Notes: a model not told the origin generated them from the letters alone. 64,000 nt of DNA from Ciona savignyi (GCA_000149265.1 CH003099.1:651783-715782); one strand, 5' to 3'; shown: positions 48,999-61,813, counted from the stretch's first letter. Numbers and translations: made by a program.

Positions 48999-49230
48999 TG
49001 TGGGGATTAGCTATGTAAACTATAGCGGCCCACCAAATACCAGGCCTGCAGTCGTATGCTATGGTAGTTCAAGAACAAAAAACATGCGACCACTCTCGAG
49101 CAGGTCTCGTCGTGTAATGATAATCTCAAAGTCGAACACAAAGTCACGACACAAAGTCGGGGATAGAACAGATGCGAGAAAGGTTTTAACATAAAAGGCA
49201 ACAATGGGTTAAAAAATACAGAACGCCACA
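48999..49230. mobile_element. Short MITE-like insert, 232 bp
   Basis: Flanked by TAAC on both sides and absent at the matching place in unit 1 (about 36905, AAGTAACCACTT). Ends TGTGGGGATT and, complemented, TGTGGCGTTC are short imperfect inverted repeats. Class unknown. Confidence 0.55.
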
Positions 49231-49355
49231 TAACCACTTAAGATCGACTTTTGTCACTAATAACAAACCTCTATGGGTAAAGTTTGTTATACACATCGAA
49301 TCGGAATAAAGGCGTAAAGTTGTATTTCTTTCGGCAAAACGAAGTTACTAAAGGA

Positions 49356-49809
49356 GGCGTTCAACTAATTATTTTCCCTATCTCTCCAATGCAAACTGAC
49401 CTCACAAAAACGACTGTCACTCAAAATCCTGACATAGGAAGTCTTAGATTTTTTCACAATTTAAAATTAAAGCTTGGATCTGCAACCTAAACTCAAAACC
49501 CTACAAAATTTTGTTTAAAAATTTTGAGCCCATACCCCTTCGTACATCGGCAACTTTTTTCCAACAAAACAGCTAGCAGATGCACATTCAACACCTTTAT
49601 TTTACAAAGCACTGCTCCACGATTACAAAACTTTACAGCTAAACGAGAACACCGGCGCGCAGCCTAGCACATGCTGCTTTCAACAAAACAAACATTGGGG
49701 AATCACCACCATTGTTACTCAGCAAAACACTAGTTTAAAAACAATGACTCATGGAGGGTACCACTCGTCACATCCTGCCGTTCATAGAGGTCTTAATTGG
49801 TTATACGCC
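49356..49809. mobile_element. MITE-like insert, younger copy
   Basis: Inverted ends GGCGTTCAACTAATTA and (complement of right end) GGCGTATAACCAATTA match at 13 of 16 bases. Units 1 and 3 lack it (GTTACTAAAAGGCAGCC at 37007 and 63797). The flanks CTAAAGG and CTAAAAGG suggest a target duplication of about 8 bp. Homologous to 14172-14611 in inverted orientation. No coding capacity. Confidence 0.65.
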
Positions 49810-49860
49810 ATCTAAAAGGCAGCCAAATCAGTAAGGTTTACAATAATCCACAGCCCCACT

Positions 49861-50505
49861 CTATTCGGAGATTTTCCATCTCTTCATGAAGTATTCGTGA
49901 TGCTTAATCATTGAGCTGTCTGTGATATATCGGTTTCTGTACATTACGAATTCTCCTATTGCACCGTTCAATGGAATGTTGTAGACTGGACTAACATCTC
50001 CTAGAGCTACTTTTGTATCTGCCTCCACAGCGTACGAGCTGAATCTTGCTAGTAGTTTACCGTTGTACCACACGCTACTATAACCTGGAGCGTTGACCTT
50101 CCATTGCACACTCAGCACTTTCCAAGTTCCGATACTGCTAGGATTTGTGGTATTTAAGAAGGTTGAGATTTTGAGGAACTTAGGTACAGACTCAACACCA
50201 GATATAATCAGATCTTTACTTTTTGTGAAGCATACAAACTTATCCCAGCCCAAATTGTCATTTCCAAAGAGCCCGTTCCGAAAAAGGTCATGTCTACCTT
50301 GGAAGCTGTCCAGTCGACAAACCACAAACGCGGTTACCAAACTGCCGTCCATATTTAAATTAATGTTTGAAGTCATTTGTCTTTCACCATCAAACTGGAT
50401 AAAGTTACGACCAGTATGTTTCGAATAAGACAATATTGGCTGTTTTGTTGGAACGGTTTGCGAAGCTGGAATTTTCGAATTGCCTTGGTCAATTAGTACC
50501 TTCAC
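49861..50505 (-). CDS. LamG/jelly-roll (concanavalin A-like) domain protein, C-terminal part
   Basis: 214 codons open, ending at a stop after KRWKISE. The pattern is that of a LamG-like beta-sandwich: GRNFIQFDGERQM, then SLVTAFVVCRLDSF, NGLFGNDNLGWDKFVCF, KVLSVQWKVN, SSVWYNGKLLARF, LNGAIGEFVMYRN and a closing HHEYFMKRW helix. The first residues look like the middle of a longer protein, so upstream exons may be missing; the sequence before 50505 has been rearranged. Its function and origin are not known. Only short 3' remnants are left at the other unit borders (37020, 63800). No transmembrane segment is seen. Confidence 0.55.
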   Translation of the reverse strand: MKVLIDQGNSKIPASQTVPTKQPILSYSKHTGRNFIQFDGERQMTSNINLNMDGSLVTAFVVCRLDSFQGRHDLFRNGLFGNDNLGWDKFVCFTKSKDLIISGVESVPKFLKISTFLNTTNPSSIGTWKVLSVQWKVNAPGYSSVWYNGKLLARFSSYAVEADTKVALGDVSPVYNIPLNGAIGEFVMYRNRYITDSSMIKHHEYFMKRWKISE

Positions 50506-50651
50506 ATAGCCGATAGTAGTTTACCGTTGTACCACACGCTACTATAACCTGTAACGTTGACCTGCCATTGAACACTCAGCCTTTTCCAAGTTCCGATACT
50601 GCTAGGATGTGTGGTATTTAAAAAGGTTGAGATTTTAAGGAACTTAGGTAC
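50506..50651 (-). pseudogene. Partial tandem copy of the LamG gene
   Basis: About 146 bp repeat 50048-50193 of the LamG gene with a few changes (GTTTACCGTTGTACCACACG to AGGAACTTAGGTACA on the plus strand). It then joins abruptly to the sequence homologous to 21752. This is the breakpoint of a rearrangement that built unit 3. Confidence 0.75.
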
Positions 50652-52073
50652 AGCGGCTTCTGCAGTCAAAACAAAATCCGGAATAGGATTAGGCTGCTTT
50701 GTAGCGCGGCCTTACCGGCCAATAAGGAACGTTTGTAGGATTAAACCGTCGAGCAAATGCCTCTAAACGTGAGCTGTGCTTTTATTTTCACTTTCATTCC
50801 GCACCTATCCGTGGTTCACCTGAAATGGCACTGAAGCATGGCCGTACACGTGGCTGCTAAAAATGGACATTACGTGAAGTTAATACAGAATTACGTCCAA
50901 AAAGTTGATTTGGCTTTTAAAATCTTTACCTTTGAAACTTGAGCATTGAATTAGAAAACGGCCACGAGAATGAACAGTTGTTTTTGTCGAATCTCTTAAT
51001 TTTATAGTCACGGTCATCCGTACGGTCGGGTGAACGAATGTTTAACGCGACCCATACGTACACAGATTTTAAAATAAAAAATCGGTATACGTCACGAGTT
51101 CAAAACCTAGGCCTGTACAATGAAAGTCATGGCCATTAAGCCTGAAATAATTTGCGATTTTTTTATAACAAAAGTGCATTACTGTATTGCACCATTATCG
51201 ATCTTAATTAAATATGCCTTGGTAGGGCATGCACTTCAAACGGTTTTTTAAGTACCAATTCATGACCGTTTTTCACTTTTTAAGTCGGTTCCTCCTTAGT
51301 ATACTGAAATATCCTTTTCTATTCACGTTTTTAAGGCTATAACCATTAAACTAAGCAATTGCTAAACGATATTTTTTTTAAATGTCAGGTTTAACGGCCA
51401 CGCCTGTACGTAATTGATGGCATTTTATGTGCATACAACTGACATGTTTTAACTACCGTAGTTTTGCCATTTATCCTGCTTCGTTTTTTAAACCTTTCTA
51501 TTTTCTTTATGGCCACAAAGAATACGAATAAAAATAAACTAAACAACTCAGATAAACTAAACAACTTAGGTGGTTTTGTGGCCAAATGATTAACCCAAGC
51601 GATCCTTATATATTCACTTCCAAAATGGTCCAGCCCAGACTAGAAAATCGGTCCAACGTAGGGAAAAAAATCCGGCAGCCTACTAAACATTTAAAAAAAG
51701 ACAAAGTGTTCTATTATATTTCGAAAAACCTTCGTTTGGTCAAAACCCTAAATAATATGGTTGCGATAAACACCATCAGATTCATAATCCAGCTTCACCT
51801 ATATCTGTGACGTCGATTAACCCAATGATTTTATTTCTTTTCTAGAGAATTCACCAATGGATTCCTGAAAGTTAGATCATACTTATCTTAAATCATCAGC
51901 CAAAACTGTTTTTCATTTTTAAACCGTAAATTGTATGAGCATTGGAATTAAAACACACACACTCGCTGACAAAAAATAGTGAACATGACCGGGTCTCTAT
52001 TTGCGAGGAATGCGCTGTTTATTTAACATAACGAACAACAGGTGAACAGCCAATTTTGACTTAATGCCTGAAT

Positions 52074-52225
52074 AAAATAAGATAGGATATTTATGTTTAT
52101 TCCGTGAATGGGAAAACCAAGGACGTTAACACACGGGCAATCGTCACATCACCTCGCGCCCACCGTCGGGTTACCGGAGCTATAGCATGTAGTGAGTTGT
52201 GTATGATTCACACGTTTCTTTAATG
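52074..52225 (-). mobile_element. tRNA-derived SINE, 3' part, unit 3
   Basis: Orthologue of 23167 and 38246, nearly identical to the unit 1 copy. Confidence 0.72.
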
Positions 52226-52479
52226 AAGATACAGATTATGTAGAACCTCCACAAACGCCGTTGTGTTTTGTAAAAGACATTGGACCAAGGTCATGTGTTA
52301 CATATAACAGGTGGTTAAAGTACGGCGGCTTCCTGTGGTCGCAGGCCTAATGTGCTGGGCTTTTATTCGGTCTTTGCTCTGGGCACTGAACTCTGCTCAG
52401 CGAACCTGGAAAAGGCAACTGTCATTCGGTAAACTAATTCAATAGAACTAAATGGAATACTCTGTATTCCAATATTGAA

Positions 52480-53155
52480 TAGAGCGTTTTTTTACAGGGA
52501 TACGTTTTGGACCAAGACGTGTAAGTCACTCAGGCCTTTTTTTTGTATTAAAATCACTATGTGATGCGGTATTTATTCGGACACATACAACCGTCCAGAG
52601 CTGGAAAATCTTATTATTCTCCGGGCTCACTTTTGAAACCACGTAAAAAGAATTTTTTGTATGTAATTCGGTATATATTTTTTTAACAGGCTCAATTTCG
52701 AACCTTTAATGGCCTCGTCACCCAGTCTCATTTTTATATATGTGGAATTGGTATATCGGTCGCGTTAACCATTCGGACACAGCATAACAGGGGCTGAGAT
52801 ATTACTTTTTAACCGAGCCAAGTTTCGAACCCATAATGAGCTCGTCACTAGAACCGTTTTTGTATATGTTGGTATATGTATCGGTCGCGTTAACCATTCG
52901 ACAACACGACCGTACTAAGATAGTTTAAAACCCATGTTGCGCTTGTCACCAGGACCGTCTTTTGTATAATACTCAGTAAATTTCGGTCGCGTTAACCATT
53001 AGACCACACCACCGTACTAGGGCTGAGATATTATTATTTTTTTACTGAGTCAAGTTTCGAATCCATACCATGGTGGGCTCGTTACTCGGACCGTTTTTGT
53101 GTAAGAGTAGTTATATTTATGGGTTGCGTTAACCATTCGGCCACACGACCGTACC
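52480..53155 (-). repeat. Tandem array of tRNA-like sequences, unit 3 first copy
   Basis: About six units on the minus strand, with the last unit intact (GGCCACACGACCGTACCG on the plus strand). It is followed by AGAGATATCATTTTTATGCTG, cut here before its end, exactly the sequence that flanks the LINE's 5' end in unit 1. Confidence 0.75.
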
Positions 53156-53712
53156 GTGTAGAGATATCATTTTTATGCTGTCACATTTCTACTGTGAGTG
53201 CGCCATCGCGCGAATGAATTTTCTATAAATTAAGTGCACTGTTGCGATTCGTAGTAGTTCAAGGTTGAAACCAGATAGTTTTTTTTAAACAAAATACTTA
53301 AAAACGGCACTTTGGATTTTATAAGAAATAAATTGCAATTCCAATCTTGACATATTATTTGCTTAAAATTGTTTTTTGTTGTTATTGTTAAGCTAACATT
53401 TCACTTTGTAAAATGTTAAATGGTGTAAGTTTAGCAGAAAATACTTATTTACTTATGTTTTATTTATTAAACGAATTGGAACATAGAAGATTTTGTAACA
53501 GCATTTCCAAGCGATGTCATATGATGTAAAAACCAACATCATCACGGGTATAAGTGAAAGTATATTTTTCTGTAAAATTGACGGTTAAAACAAAAACGTT
53601 GCAGAAAATAATTCGAAAATACTTTTATATTTTCGGCAATCAGTAAAACTCATATAATATTCCCAACGTTCGTTTAAATTATTCCAAAACCAACAGGTCA
53701 TTTATTCCATCT

Positions 53713-53940
53713 TAGGATAGGATATACATGTTTATTTACGTGAATGGGAAAACCAAGAGGGTTAACACACGCGCAATCGTCAAATCACCTCGCGCCCACC
53801 GTCGATTTACCGAATCTATTGCAATGTGTTGTGTATGATTCATACGTTCCTTCAATTTAGTAGAACCCAATAATCCGCTGGGTTTAGATAATCTTCGTTG
53901 ATTACCTTGCCCAGGGACACCACCAGGCTAAACTACCGGA
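53713..53940 (-). mobile_element. tRNA-derived SINE, unit 3 first copy
   Basis: Orthologue of 29701; the head ends at CTACCGGACC as in unit 1. The tail has decayed. Confidence 0.75.
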
Positions 53941-55264
53941 CCTTGTAATTTTATTTCGCCACAAGGCACCTATGGCAACCCTTTTTAATTACAATTGTGT
54001 TAGCACACTTTTTAAACAAACAATATAAGGTCAAAACAGAAAGCGTTGTAAACATCAGACACTACTGGGTACTTTGCCACAACGTGACTGTTATTGTTAG
54101 TTTTTCTATAGCTGTTATCAGTTATATTTAAATTTCAAATATAAATGGATTTTATGAATTATTAACGATTATTAACCATGAAATATCCTATGAAACGTAA
54201 ATTAGAAAGAAAGTTTCGAGCACTTTACAAAGATTGGATACCAAAGTATTTTTACAAAGGTTGGCAACAAAGCAGTAGGTTTACTGTATGGTCAGAGTGT
54301 TGCGGCATTAAAATAGTACAACATTAGTCGTCAATATTTGACGAAACATGGAAACTATGGCAATAACTTAGTGAATAAATATGTGCTTGAATAATATTCA
54401 TCTAATAATCCGGCCCACTAAGAACTTCATTTTTTCATATCTGTCCGCCTACTAGAAAAGTTGCCCATCCCTGATTTAGATCAAGCCAGCCTATCTTTTT
54501 TAAACGACCCATGGTTCGGACCAGTTATGGGCACCAAATTTGTTTAAGCAGCTAGCAAACAATTGGGGTTTTCAATTGCTTTATTCGATACGAAATAGTT
54601 TATCAAATTCAACGAAATTTTCACAGTTTAGTCAAAACGACAGAATAAAAATAAACTAAACAACTCAGATAAACTAAACAACTTAGGTGGTTTTGTGGCC
54701 GAATGATTAACCCAAGCGATTCTTATATATACACTTTAAAAACGGACCAGCCCGGACTAGAAAATAGGACCAATGGAAAGAAAAAATTCAGCCAGCCTAC
54801 TAAACATTTGAAAAAAGACAAAGTATCCATCCTATTATATTTTGAAAAACCTTCGTTTGGTCGAAACCCTGAATAATATGGATGTGATAAACACCATCAG
54901 ATTCATAGTCCAGCTTTACCTATATCTGTGACGTCAATTAACCCAATGATTTCATTTCTTTTTGTGTGAATTTACCAATGGATTCCTGAAAGCTAGATCA
55001 TACTTATCCTTAATCATCAGCCAAAACTGTTTTCCACCGTAAATTGTATTAGCATTGGAATTAAAATAAACACTCGTTGTCAAAGGTCATGTGTTACATA
55101 TAACAGGTGGTTAAAGTACGGCGGCTTCCTGTGGTTGCAGGCCTAATGTGCTGGGCTTTTATTCGGTCTTTGCTCTGGGCACTGAACTCTGCTCAGCGTA
55201 CCTAGAAAAGGCAACTGTCATTCGGTAAACTAATTTAATAGAACTAAATGGAATACTCTGTATT

Positions 55265-55745
55265 CCAATATTGGCCAGCGCGTTTTTTTACAGAGGTAAG
55301 TTTTGGACCAAAAAGTGTTCGTCACTCAGACAGTTTTTTTGTATTGAAATCAATATGTGATACGGTCGCGTTATTTATTTGGCCACATACAACCGTCCAG
55401 AGCTGGAAAATCTTATTTTTTTCTGGGCTCACTTTTGAAACCACGTTAAGACCTTTTATGTATGTAATTCGGTATATATATATATTTTTACCAGGCTCAG
55501 ATTCGACCCCTTGATGGCCTCGTTACTCAGTCCTTTTTTATATGTGGAATTGGTATATGAATCGGTCGCGTTAACCATTAAAAAAACGACCGTACCCGTA
55601 CAAAGATATATTTTTTATATATATTTTTTTTGTACCGGGTTAAGTTTTAAACTCATAACGGGCTCGTCCATTACACCGTTTTTATATACTGTAGTTGGTA
55701 TATGTATCGGTTGCGTTAACCATTCGGCCACACGACCGTATCCGT
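55265..55745 (-). repeat. Tandem array of tRNA-like sequences, unit 3 second copy (shorter)
   Basis: Four units or so. The middle units seen in the other arrays are missing, consistent with unequal exchange between repeats. The last unit keeps GGCCACACGACCGTA (plus strand). Confidence 0.7.
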
Positions 55746-56296
55746 ACAGAGATATCAATTTTTATGCTGCCACATTTCTACTGTGAGTGCGCCATCGCGC
55801 GAATGAATTATTTCTCAAAGTGCACTGTCGCGATGCGTAGTAGTTCAAGATTGAAACCAGATAGTTTAACAAAACACCTGAAAACGGCACTTTGCGGTTT
55901 ATAAGAAAAGAAATCGCATTGCTAATGTTGACATATTATTTGCTTAAAATGTTTTTGTTGTTGTTGTAAAGCTAACATTTCAACTTATTTCAAAATGTTA
56001 AATGGTGTAAGTTTAGCAGAAAATACTTATTTACTTATGTTTTATTTATTAAACGAATTGGAACAAAGAAGATTTTTTAACAGCATTTTCAAGCGATGTT
56101 ATATGATGTAAAAACCAACATCATCACGGGTATAAGAGAAAGTATATTTTTCTGTAAAATTGACGGTTAAAACAAAAACGTTGCAGAAAATAATTCGAAA
56201 ATACTTTTATATTTTCGGCAATCAGTAAAACTCATATAATATTCCCAACGTTCGTTTAAATTATTCCAAAACCAACAGGTCATTTACTCCATCTTA

Positions 56297-56512
56297 GGAT
56301 AGGATATAGGCCTACATGTTTATTCACGTGAATGGGAAAACCAAGAGGGTTAACACACGCGCAATCGTCAAATCACCTCGCGCCCACCGTCGATTTACCG
56401 GAGCTATTGCAATGTGTTGTGTATGATTCATACGTTTCTTCAATTTAGTAGAACCCATTAATCCGCTGGGTTTAGGTAATCTCCGTTGATAATCTTGCCC
56501 AAGGACACTATT
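56297..56512 (-). mobile_element. tRNA-derived SINE, unit 3 second copy
   Basis: As at 39693, with the head replaced by the ACTATTGGATCCGCTCC segment (56507-56880). Confidence 0.75.
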
Positions 56513-59295
56513 GGATCCGCTCCAACAATAAGACACGTATAGGGTTTTCAGATGCGTTTAATCCAGCATATACATCCAATATGAAACAGCCAGAATGAAA
56601 CGATTTAAAAAAGGTTGACTAACGTGCCTAAAACATAACATTGTACATTATAATTTTAGGCCAACAATTTTACAAGTTACCAACCAACCATATTAAACCG
56701 TTAAATATTGTACTACTAAGCAAAATTTCGTACACCACGTTTTTTTGGTGCAATACTCGAATACGAGACAATGGTATAATTGACGTAATAATGGCCTATC
56801 CATAAAATTCACAATGTTAATAGAGAGAGAGATCACAATTTCAATAATACAGTTTTGTCCGTAACAGACACCACCAAGCTAACCTACTGGACCTTGAAAT
56901 TTTATTTCGCCACAAGGCACCTATGGCAACACTTTTTAATTACAATTGTGTTAGCACACTTTTTAAACAAACAATATAAGGTCAAAACAGAAAGCGTTGT
57001 AAACATCAGACACTACTGTGTACTTTGCCACAACGTGACTGTTATTATTAGTTTTTCTATAGCTGTTATCAGTTATATTTAAATTTCAAATATAAATGGA
57101 TTTTATGAATTATTAACGATTATTAACCATGAAATATCCTATGAAACGTAAATTAGAAAGAAAGTTTCGAGCACTTTACAAAGATTGGATACCAAAGTAT
57201 TTTTACAAAGGTTGGCAACAAACCACTAGGTTTACTGTATGGTCAGAGTGTTGCGGCAATAAAATATTACAACATTAGTCGTCAATATTTGACGAAACAT
57301 GGAAACTATGGCAAAAACTTAGTGAATAAATATGTGGTTGAATAATATTCATCTAATAATCCGGCCCACTAAGAACCTAATTTTTCCATATCTGGCCGCC
57401 TACTAGAAAAGTTGCCCACCCCTGATTTAGATCAAGCCAGCCTATCTTTTTTAAACGACCCGTGGTTCGGACCAGTTATGGGCACCAAATTTGTTTAAGC
57501 AGCTAGCAAACAATTGGGGTTTTCAATTGCTTTATTCGATACGAAATAGTTGATCAAATTCAACGAAATTTTCACAGTTCAGTCAAAACGACATCTTATA
57601 CGATATAAAAAGATTATAAAAAATATTGATATTTGAATATGTTTTTTTCCATATTGATATTTAATATTCATATTTTAAATATTTTTATAGGATCGGAATA
57701 CTTGCACAAAATATTCGGAATAATATCTTACTGAATATATGAAAATTATATTCAGTTTCACTTCCTAAAGTATTTAATTCATATTTTACGTATATACATT
57801 TCGATCCAATTATGGGCTCTGGGTAAATATGGGTATAAGACTGTTTTATTCAATTTATAACAGAAATTAAATCGATCTTATTAACATAGGGTAATATGAC
57901 CGTTCAAACCTTGCTGATATTAACAACAATGCAACGCAATGAGCGAAACGCCATACAACGCCTGAAGCAAGTACATCCCAGAGACGTAGAAAAAAAGTGT
58001 CCGTCGTCAATCGGAAACAAGCTTACAGAAGCAACTGAGTGAGAACAGTTAAAACGACAGAAAGGCGTAGCCTATGCGTATACGTCAATTGTTTTAGATA
58101 AACGCGTAAGAATAGAAAAAAATAATGTAGAACAATCACCAGAGTGTGAATAATGAATTGAGAATAAAATTGGTAATTAGAAATGCAGTATGGAGACTTT
58201 CTGGAAGTAGTTGTTTTGATTCTTTGTGACCTATTTTGACACGGCTCTAATTCTGTTCCCTTTCGGTTCAGTTGCCATGTAATTGGGAGAGTTCGCAAAC
58301 TTTGTAATGATGCAAGAATACTTAGACAGTAGCCAGGTTTTAAAGGAATGATATAAAGTCAAGAGAAAATTTAAATTTATTAATTGGGAATTGCTATATT
58401 GATTAAAAAAGTGATAATCAATTAAAACCTATTACGTGACGATCTAGCTATTTTAATTAAATAAAAAGCACTTTAAGTATTAATAGGCTATAAATATGTA
58501 TATACCGCCATAACAGCACCGTATTTCGCTTATTTTAATGTGTAACAACCAGATTAGCTGATCTTTATTTTAATAGTGTGTGTAGTGTGTTTTTAAACTG
58601 GTGTAGATTTTTTCTTCTGGTGAAAACGTCATCAAGACCATTTTGTATAAAGTTAATATGTCTATCGAGCGCGTTAATTATTCAGCCACACGACCGTACA
58701 GCATTAGTCGTTTATTCTAGGGCTTCCCACAATTTTAAGCTTCCGACCCCTTTAAATTTATTAAAATTTTCTGCGACTCTTCTTTAAGTTTAAAATTCTA
58801 AACGGATTTGTTTAAAATCCTTCTAAATATATGGCCCACGAGAATGCATCGGTATCTATCTTACATCAGCACTTCTAACAGTAAACAACTTTATTATCTT
58901 TGGCTAGGTTGATAACAGTCTGTGCACACCTGCATTGTTTTGGTCACGTGATTAAAACGTCCGCTGTGCATTCAGTTAAGCCACGTCAGTGGTATTTACG
59001 TAGGGTTCACAATTAAGGTGGAATTTATGTCTTGCACTTGTAAAAAGTCTTAAAGTCTAAATAAGTAAAATAGATGTATTAGTTTGTGTGAAATTGGTGT
59101 ACACTTAGCGACCCCAAAATTTTATTATTGTTTTTTTTTTTTATTTGGAAAGGATAGATTATTATATGACGCTGGTGGTTTGTAAAGTTTGTAACCCAGA
59201 TCAATATATGACGCTGGTGATTTGTAAATTGTGTAACCCTACCCAATTATCAGCATTTATTAATATTGTATTATATTTGCAGCGATATATAATAT

Positions 59296-59318
59296 ACACG
59301 TCACTGTAGTAGACGTGT
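59296..59318. promoter_or_regulatory. Inverted repeat upstream of zinc-finger gene 3
   Basis: ACACGTC / GACGTGT with nine bases between, as in genes 1 and 2. The 45-bp ATATGACGCTGGTG block is present twice just upstream, as in copy 2. Confidence 0.5.
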
Positions 59319-59441
59319 CACGCTTTATTTATTTTAATCGTGACCATCTACGTAACAGTGAGTGGGTGCATGCTATTTTATTTGAAATAAATCATCCTTA
59401 TTTTTAGGTGAATAACATCAGTGTGAATAGTTAACTATAAA

Positions 59442-60272
59442 ATGAGTAAAAAATTATGTACCGTATCTTTTCAATTGAAAACATACCAACAAACTCAGGC
59501 ACAAGCGAAGCCTTACATATGCAATGTTTGTGAAAAATCGTTCGTACAAGCAGGTGAATTGAAAAGACACCAAACTATTCACACTGGAAAAAAAACTTAC
59601 AAATGCTATGTTTGTGAAAAATCGTTTCAGCAAGCAAGTAATTTAAAAAGACACCAAAAAATTCACACTGAAGAAAAACCATACAAATGCAATGTGTGTG
59701 AAAAACCGTTCACTGATGCAAGTAATTTAAAAAGACACAAAATTATTCACACTGGAAAAAAACCTTACAAATGCAATGTTTGTGAAAAATCGTTCACTAG
59801 TGCATGTTATTTGAGAGTACACCAAATAATTCACACTGAAGAAAATCCTTACAAATGCAATGTGTGTAAAGAATCGTTCACAGGTGCAAGTAATTTAAAA
59901 AGACACAAAACTATTCACACTGGAAAAAAACCTTACAAATGCAATGTGTGTGAAAAATCGTTCACTAGTGCATGGTATTTGAGAGTACACCAAATAATTC
60001 ACACTGAAGAAAATCCTTACAAATGCAATGTGTGTAAAGAATCGTTCACAGGTGCACGTAATTTAAAAAGACACAAAATTATTCACACTGAAAAAACACC
60101 TTACAAATGCAATGTTTGTAAAAAATCCTTCACTAGTGCATGGTATTTGAAAGTACACCAAATAATTCACACTGAAGAAACACTTTACAAATGCAATATG
60201 TGTGAAAAATCGTTTAAACAAGCAGATTATTTGAAGCAACACCAAAGGATTCATACTAAAGAAAAACCTTAG
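59442..60272 (+). CDS. C2H2 zinc-finger protein, copy 3, nine intact fingers
   Basis: 276 residues. The start MSKKLCTVSFQLKTYQQTQ is 45 nt after a TTTTTAG acceptor-like site, as in copies 1 and 2. Nine Krüppel-type fingers in order have helix regions VQAGELKR, QQASNLKR, TDASNLKR, TSACYLRV, TGASNLKR, TSAWYLRV, TGARNLKR, TSAWYLKV and KQADYLKQ. All zinc ligands are present, and the frame ends at HQRIHTKEKP. A two-finger block (TSA-YL-V followed by TGA-NLKR) is repeated two to three times, showing growth by finger-pair duplication. No KRAB, BTB, ZAD or SCAN domain is seen in the single coding exon. Likely a nuclear DNA-binding protein; target unknown. It is the best candidate for a working gene of the cluster. 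Confidence 0.93.
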   Translation: MSKKLCTVSFQLKTYQQTQAQAKPYICNVCEKSFVQAGELKRHQTIHTGKKTYKCYVCEKSFQQASNLKRHQKIHTEEKPYKCNVCEKPFTDASNLKRHKIIHTGKKPYKCNVCEKSFTSACYLRVHQIIHTEENPYKCNVCKESFTGASNLKRHKTIHTGKKPYKCNVCEKSFTSAWYLRVHQIIHTEENPYKCNVCKESFTGARNLKRHKIIHTEKTPYKCNVCKKSFTSAWYLKVHQIIHTEETLYKCNMCEKSFKQADYLKQHQRIHTKEKP

Positions 60273-60510
60273 CCTATACTTATGCAATATGTGTACAAAT
60301 TGGTTTAGTGATGATACTACTCTGAAAAGACACCGAATGTTTCACACTGAAGAAAACCTTACAATTTTAATGTGTGTAAATAATTGTTTAACCAAGTGAT
60401 TTAGAACGATAAATAAATTCACTAAAGAAGCCTTATACATTCGTTGGGTTTAAAAACCGTTTAAACAGAAAGAAACTACAAAGACAGAGACGGATTGGGC
60501 TAGAGAGTGT

Positions 60511-61813
60511 GGGCTCGCGCTTTTTTGAAGCAGATTGCTTGTAGTTGGCTGAGCTTGTTTAGCCGGCTGCCTTACGGTCTTTGGCGAGCTGCGCAGCGGA
60601 AAGTCTATTCTCCACAGATCGCACACTAATAATTATAGTGACCACGATTTGTACTGTCTTAATCTCAAACTCGAAGTCTATAACTCTTGATTCACTGTAG
60701 TTGTATTTTGCGTCTCATAAAATATGCGGTTTATTCGCGAAGCGAGTTACTAAGTACGTTACACAGCATAACGCAGGGGTGGGCAACATACGGCCCGCGG
60801 GCCAGGTCCGGCCCGCGAAGGGATTTTAACCGGCCCCCAGACTGTATCTAACAATAACATGTAACGTAGCCCTGGTCCGGCCCGCTGTCTGTATTCAACC
60901 ACACACTAATGTGGTCCGACGCATCAGTCCTAAAAGTTGGCTATCGCTCTACTCTTACCGCACTGTTATTGCGAGCTGGTGAAATAAACAATTGCCTTTT
61001 AATTGCGTTAGCACACTTTTTAAACAAGCAATATAAGGTCAAAACAGAAAGCGTTGGTAAACATCAGACATTACGTCACTACTGGGTACTTTGTAACAAC
61101 GTGACTGTTATAGTTAGTTTTTCGTTTAGCTGTTATGCAGTTATATTTAAGATTTTAAATATAAAGGGGATTGTTATGAATTATTAAGGATTATAAACCA
61201 TAGAATATCCTATGAAACGTAAATTAGAAATAGAGTTTCGAACATTTAACAAAGATTGGATACGCAAAATATTTTACAAAGGTTAGCAACAAGTCAGAGT
61301 GTTGCGGTATTAAAATAGTACAACATTAGTCGTCAATATTTGACGAAACATGGAAACTATGGAAATAATTTAGTCAAAAAATATGTGGTTAAATTATTGA
61401 ATATTATTCATCTAACAATCCGGCCCACCAAGAACTTCATTTTCCCACATCTGGCCCGCCTACTAGAAAAGTTGCCCACCCCTGGCATAACGCAAGTTAT
61501 CTTGTCTGAATTACGTTATATAGGTTATATAAATTTCCAGAATATATAGGGAATTTACAAGGTGCGAAAAGTTTACGTGCCAGACGTTTCACATCTGCAC
61601 GTTTGACTAACTGTGGGGAATTAGGTGGGGAAACTATGTTAACGATTTAAATGGCAAAAATACAAAGGCCCTTACAAGGTGATAATTACGTAACGGATAT
61701 TAATATGTGAGAGTCGGAAAACTTCAAATGCAAAAATAAACGACGTAAAAACACAAAATATTTAGGACATAAAATAAATTAAAACAAATATAGATTATAC
61801 GAAATGCTACAAC
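60511..61813. mobile_element. Unclassified insert with 5-bp target duplication, carrying a hAT
   Basis: AGTGT flanks both ends (60506-60510, 61814-61818). Removing it restores CTAGAGAGTGTCAAAAAC, matching unit 1 near 32690. Without the inner hAT it is about 584 bp, starting GGGCTCGCGC and ending GCTACAAC. No coding sequence is seen. The class is not identified. Confidence 0.6.
60774..61484. mobile_element. Complete non-autonomous hAT element, 711 bp
   Basis: Ends CAGGGGTGGGCAAC and GTTGCCCACCCCTG are perfect 14-bp inverted repeats. The 8-bp duplication GCATAACG lies at 60766-60773 and 61485-61492. Subterminal CGGCCCGCGGGCC and TCCGGCCCGC words are typical of this hAT group. Its right 480 bp match the relics at 29960, 40300, 53960 and 56905. 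No coding capacity. Confidence 0.92.

Larger units (their letters stand above)
51524..57600 (+). repeat. Internal tandem duplication within unit 3
   Basis: The segment 51524-54640 is repeated as 54641-57600, joined at AATAAAAATAAACTAAACAA. The second copy has a deletion at about 55083 (CTCGTTGTC joined to AAGGTCATG), removing the truncated SINE. It carries the extra 56507-56880 segment that unit 2 also has. It contains a second tRNA-like array, SINE and hAT relic. Confidence 0.85.
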
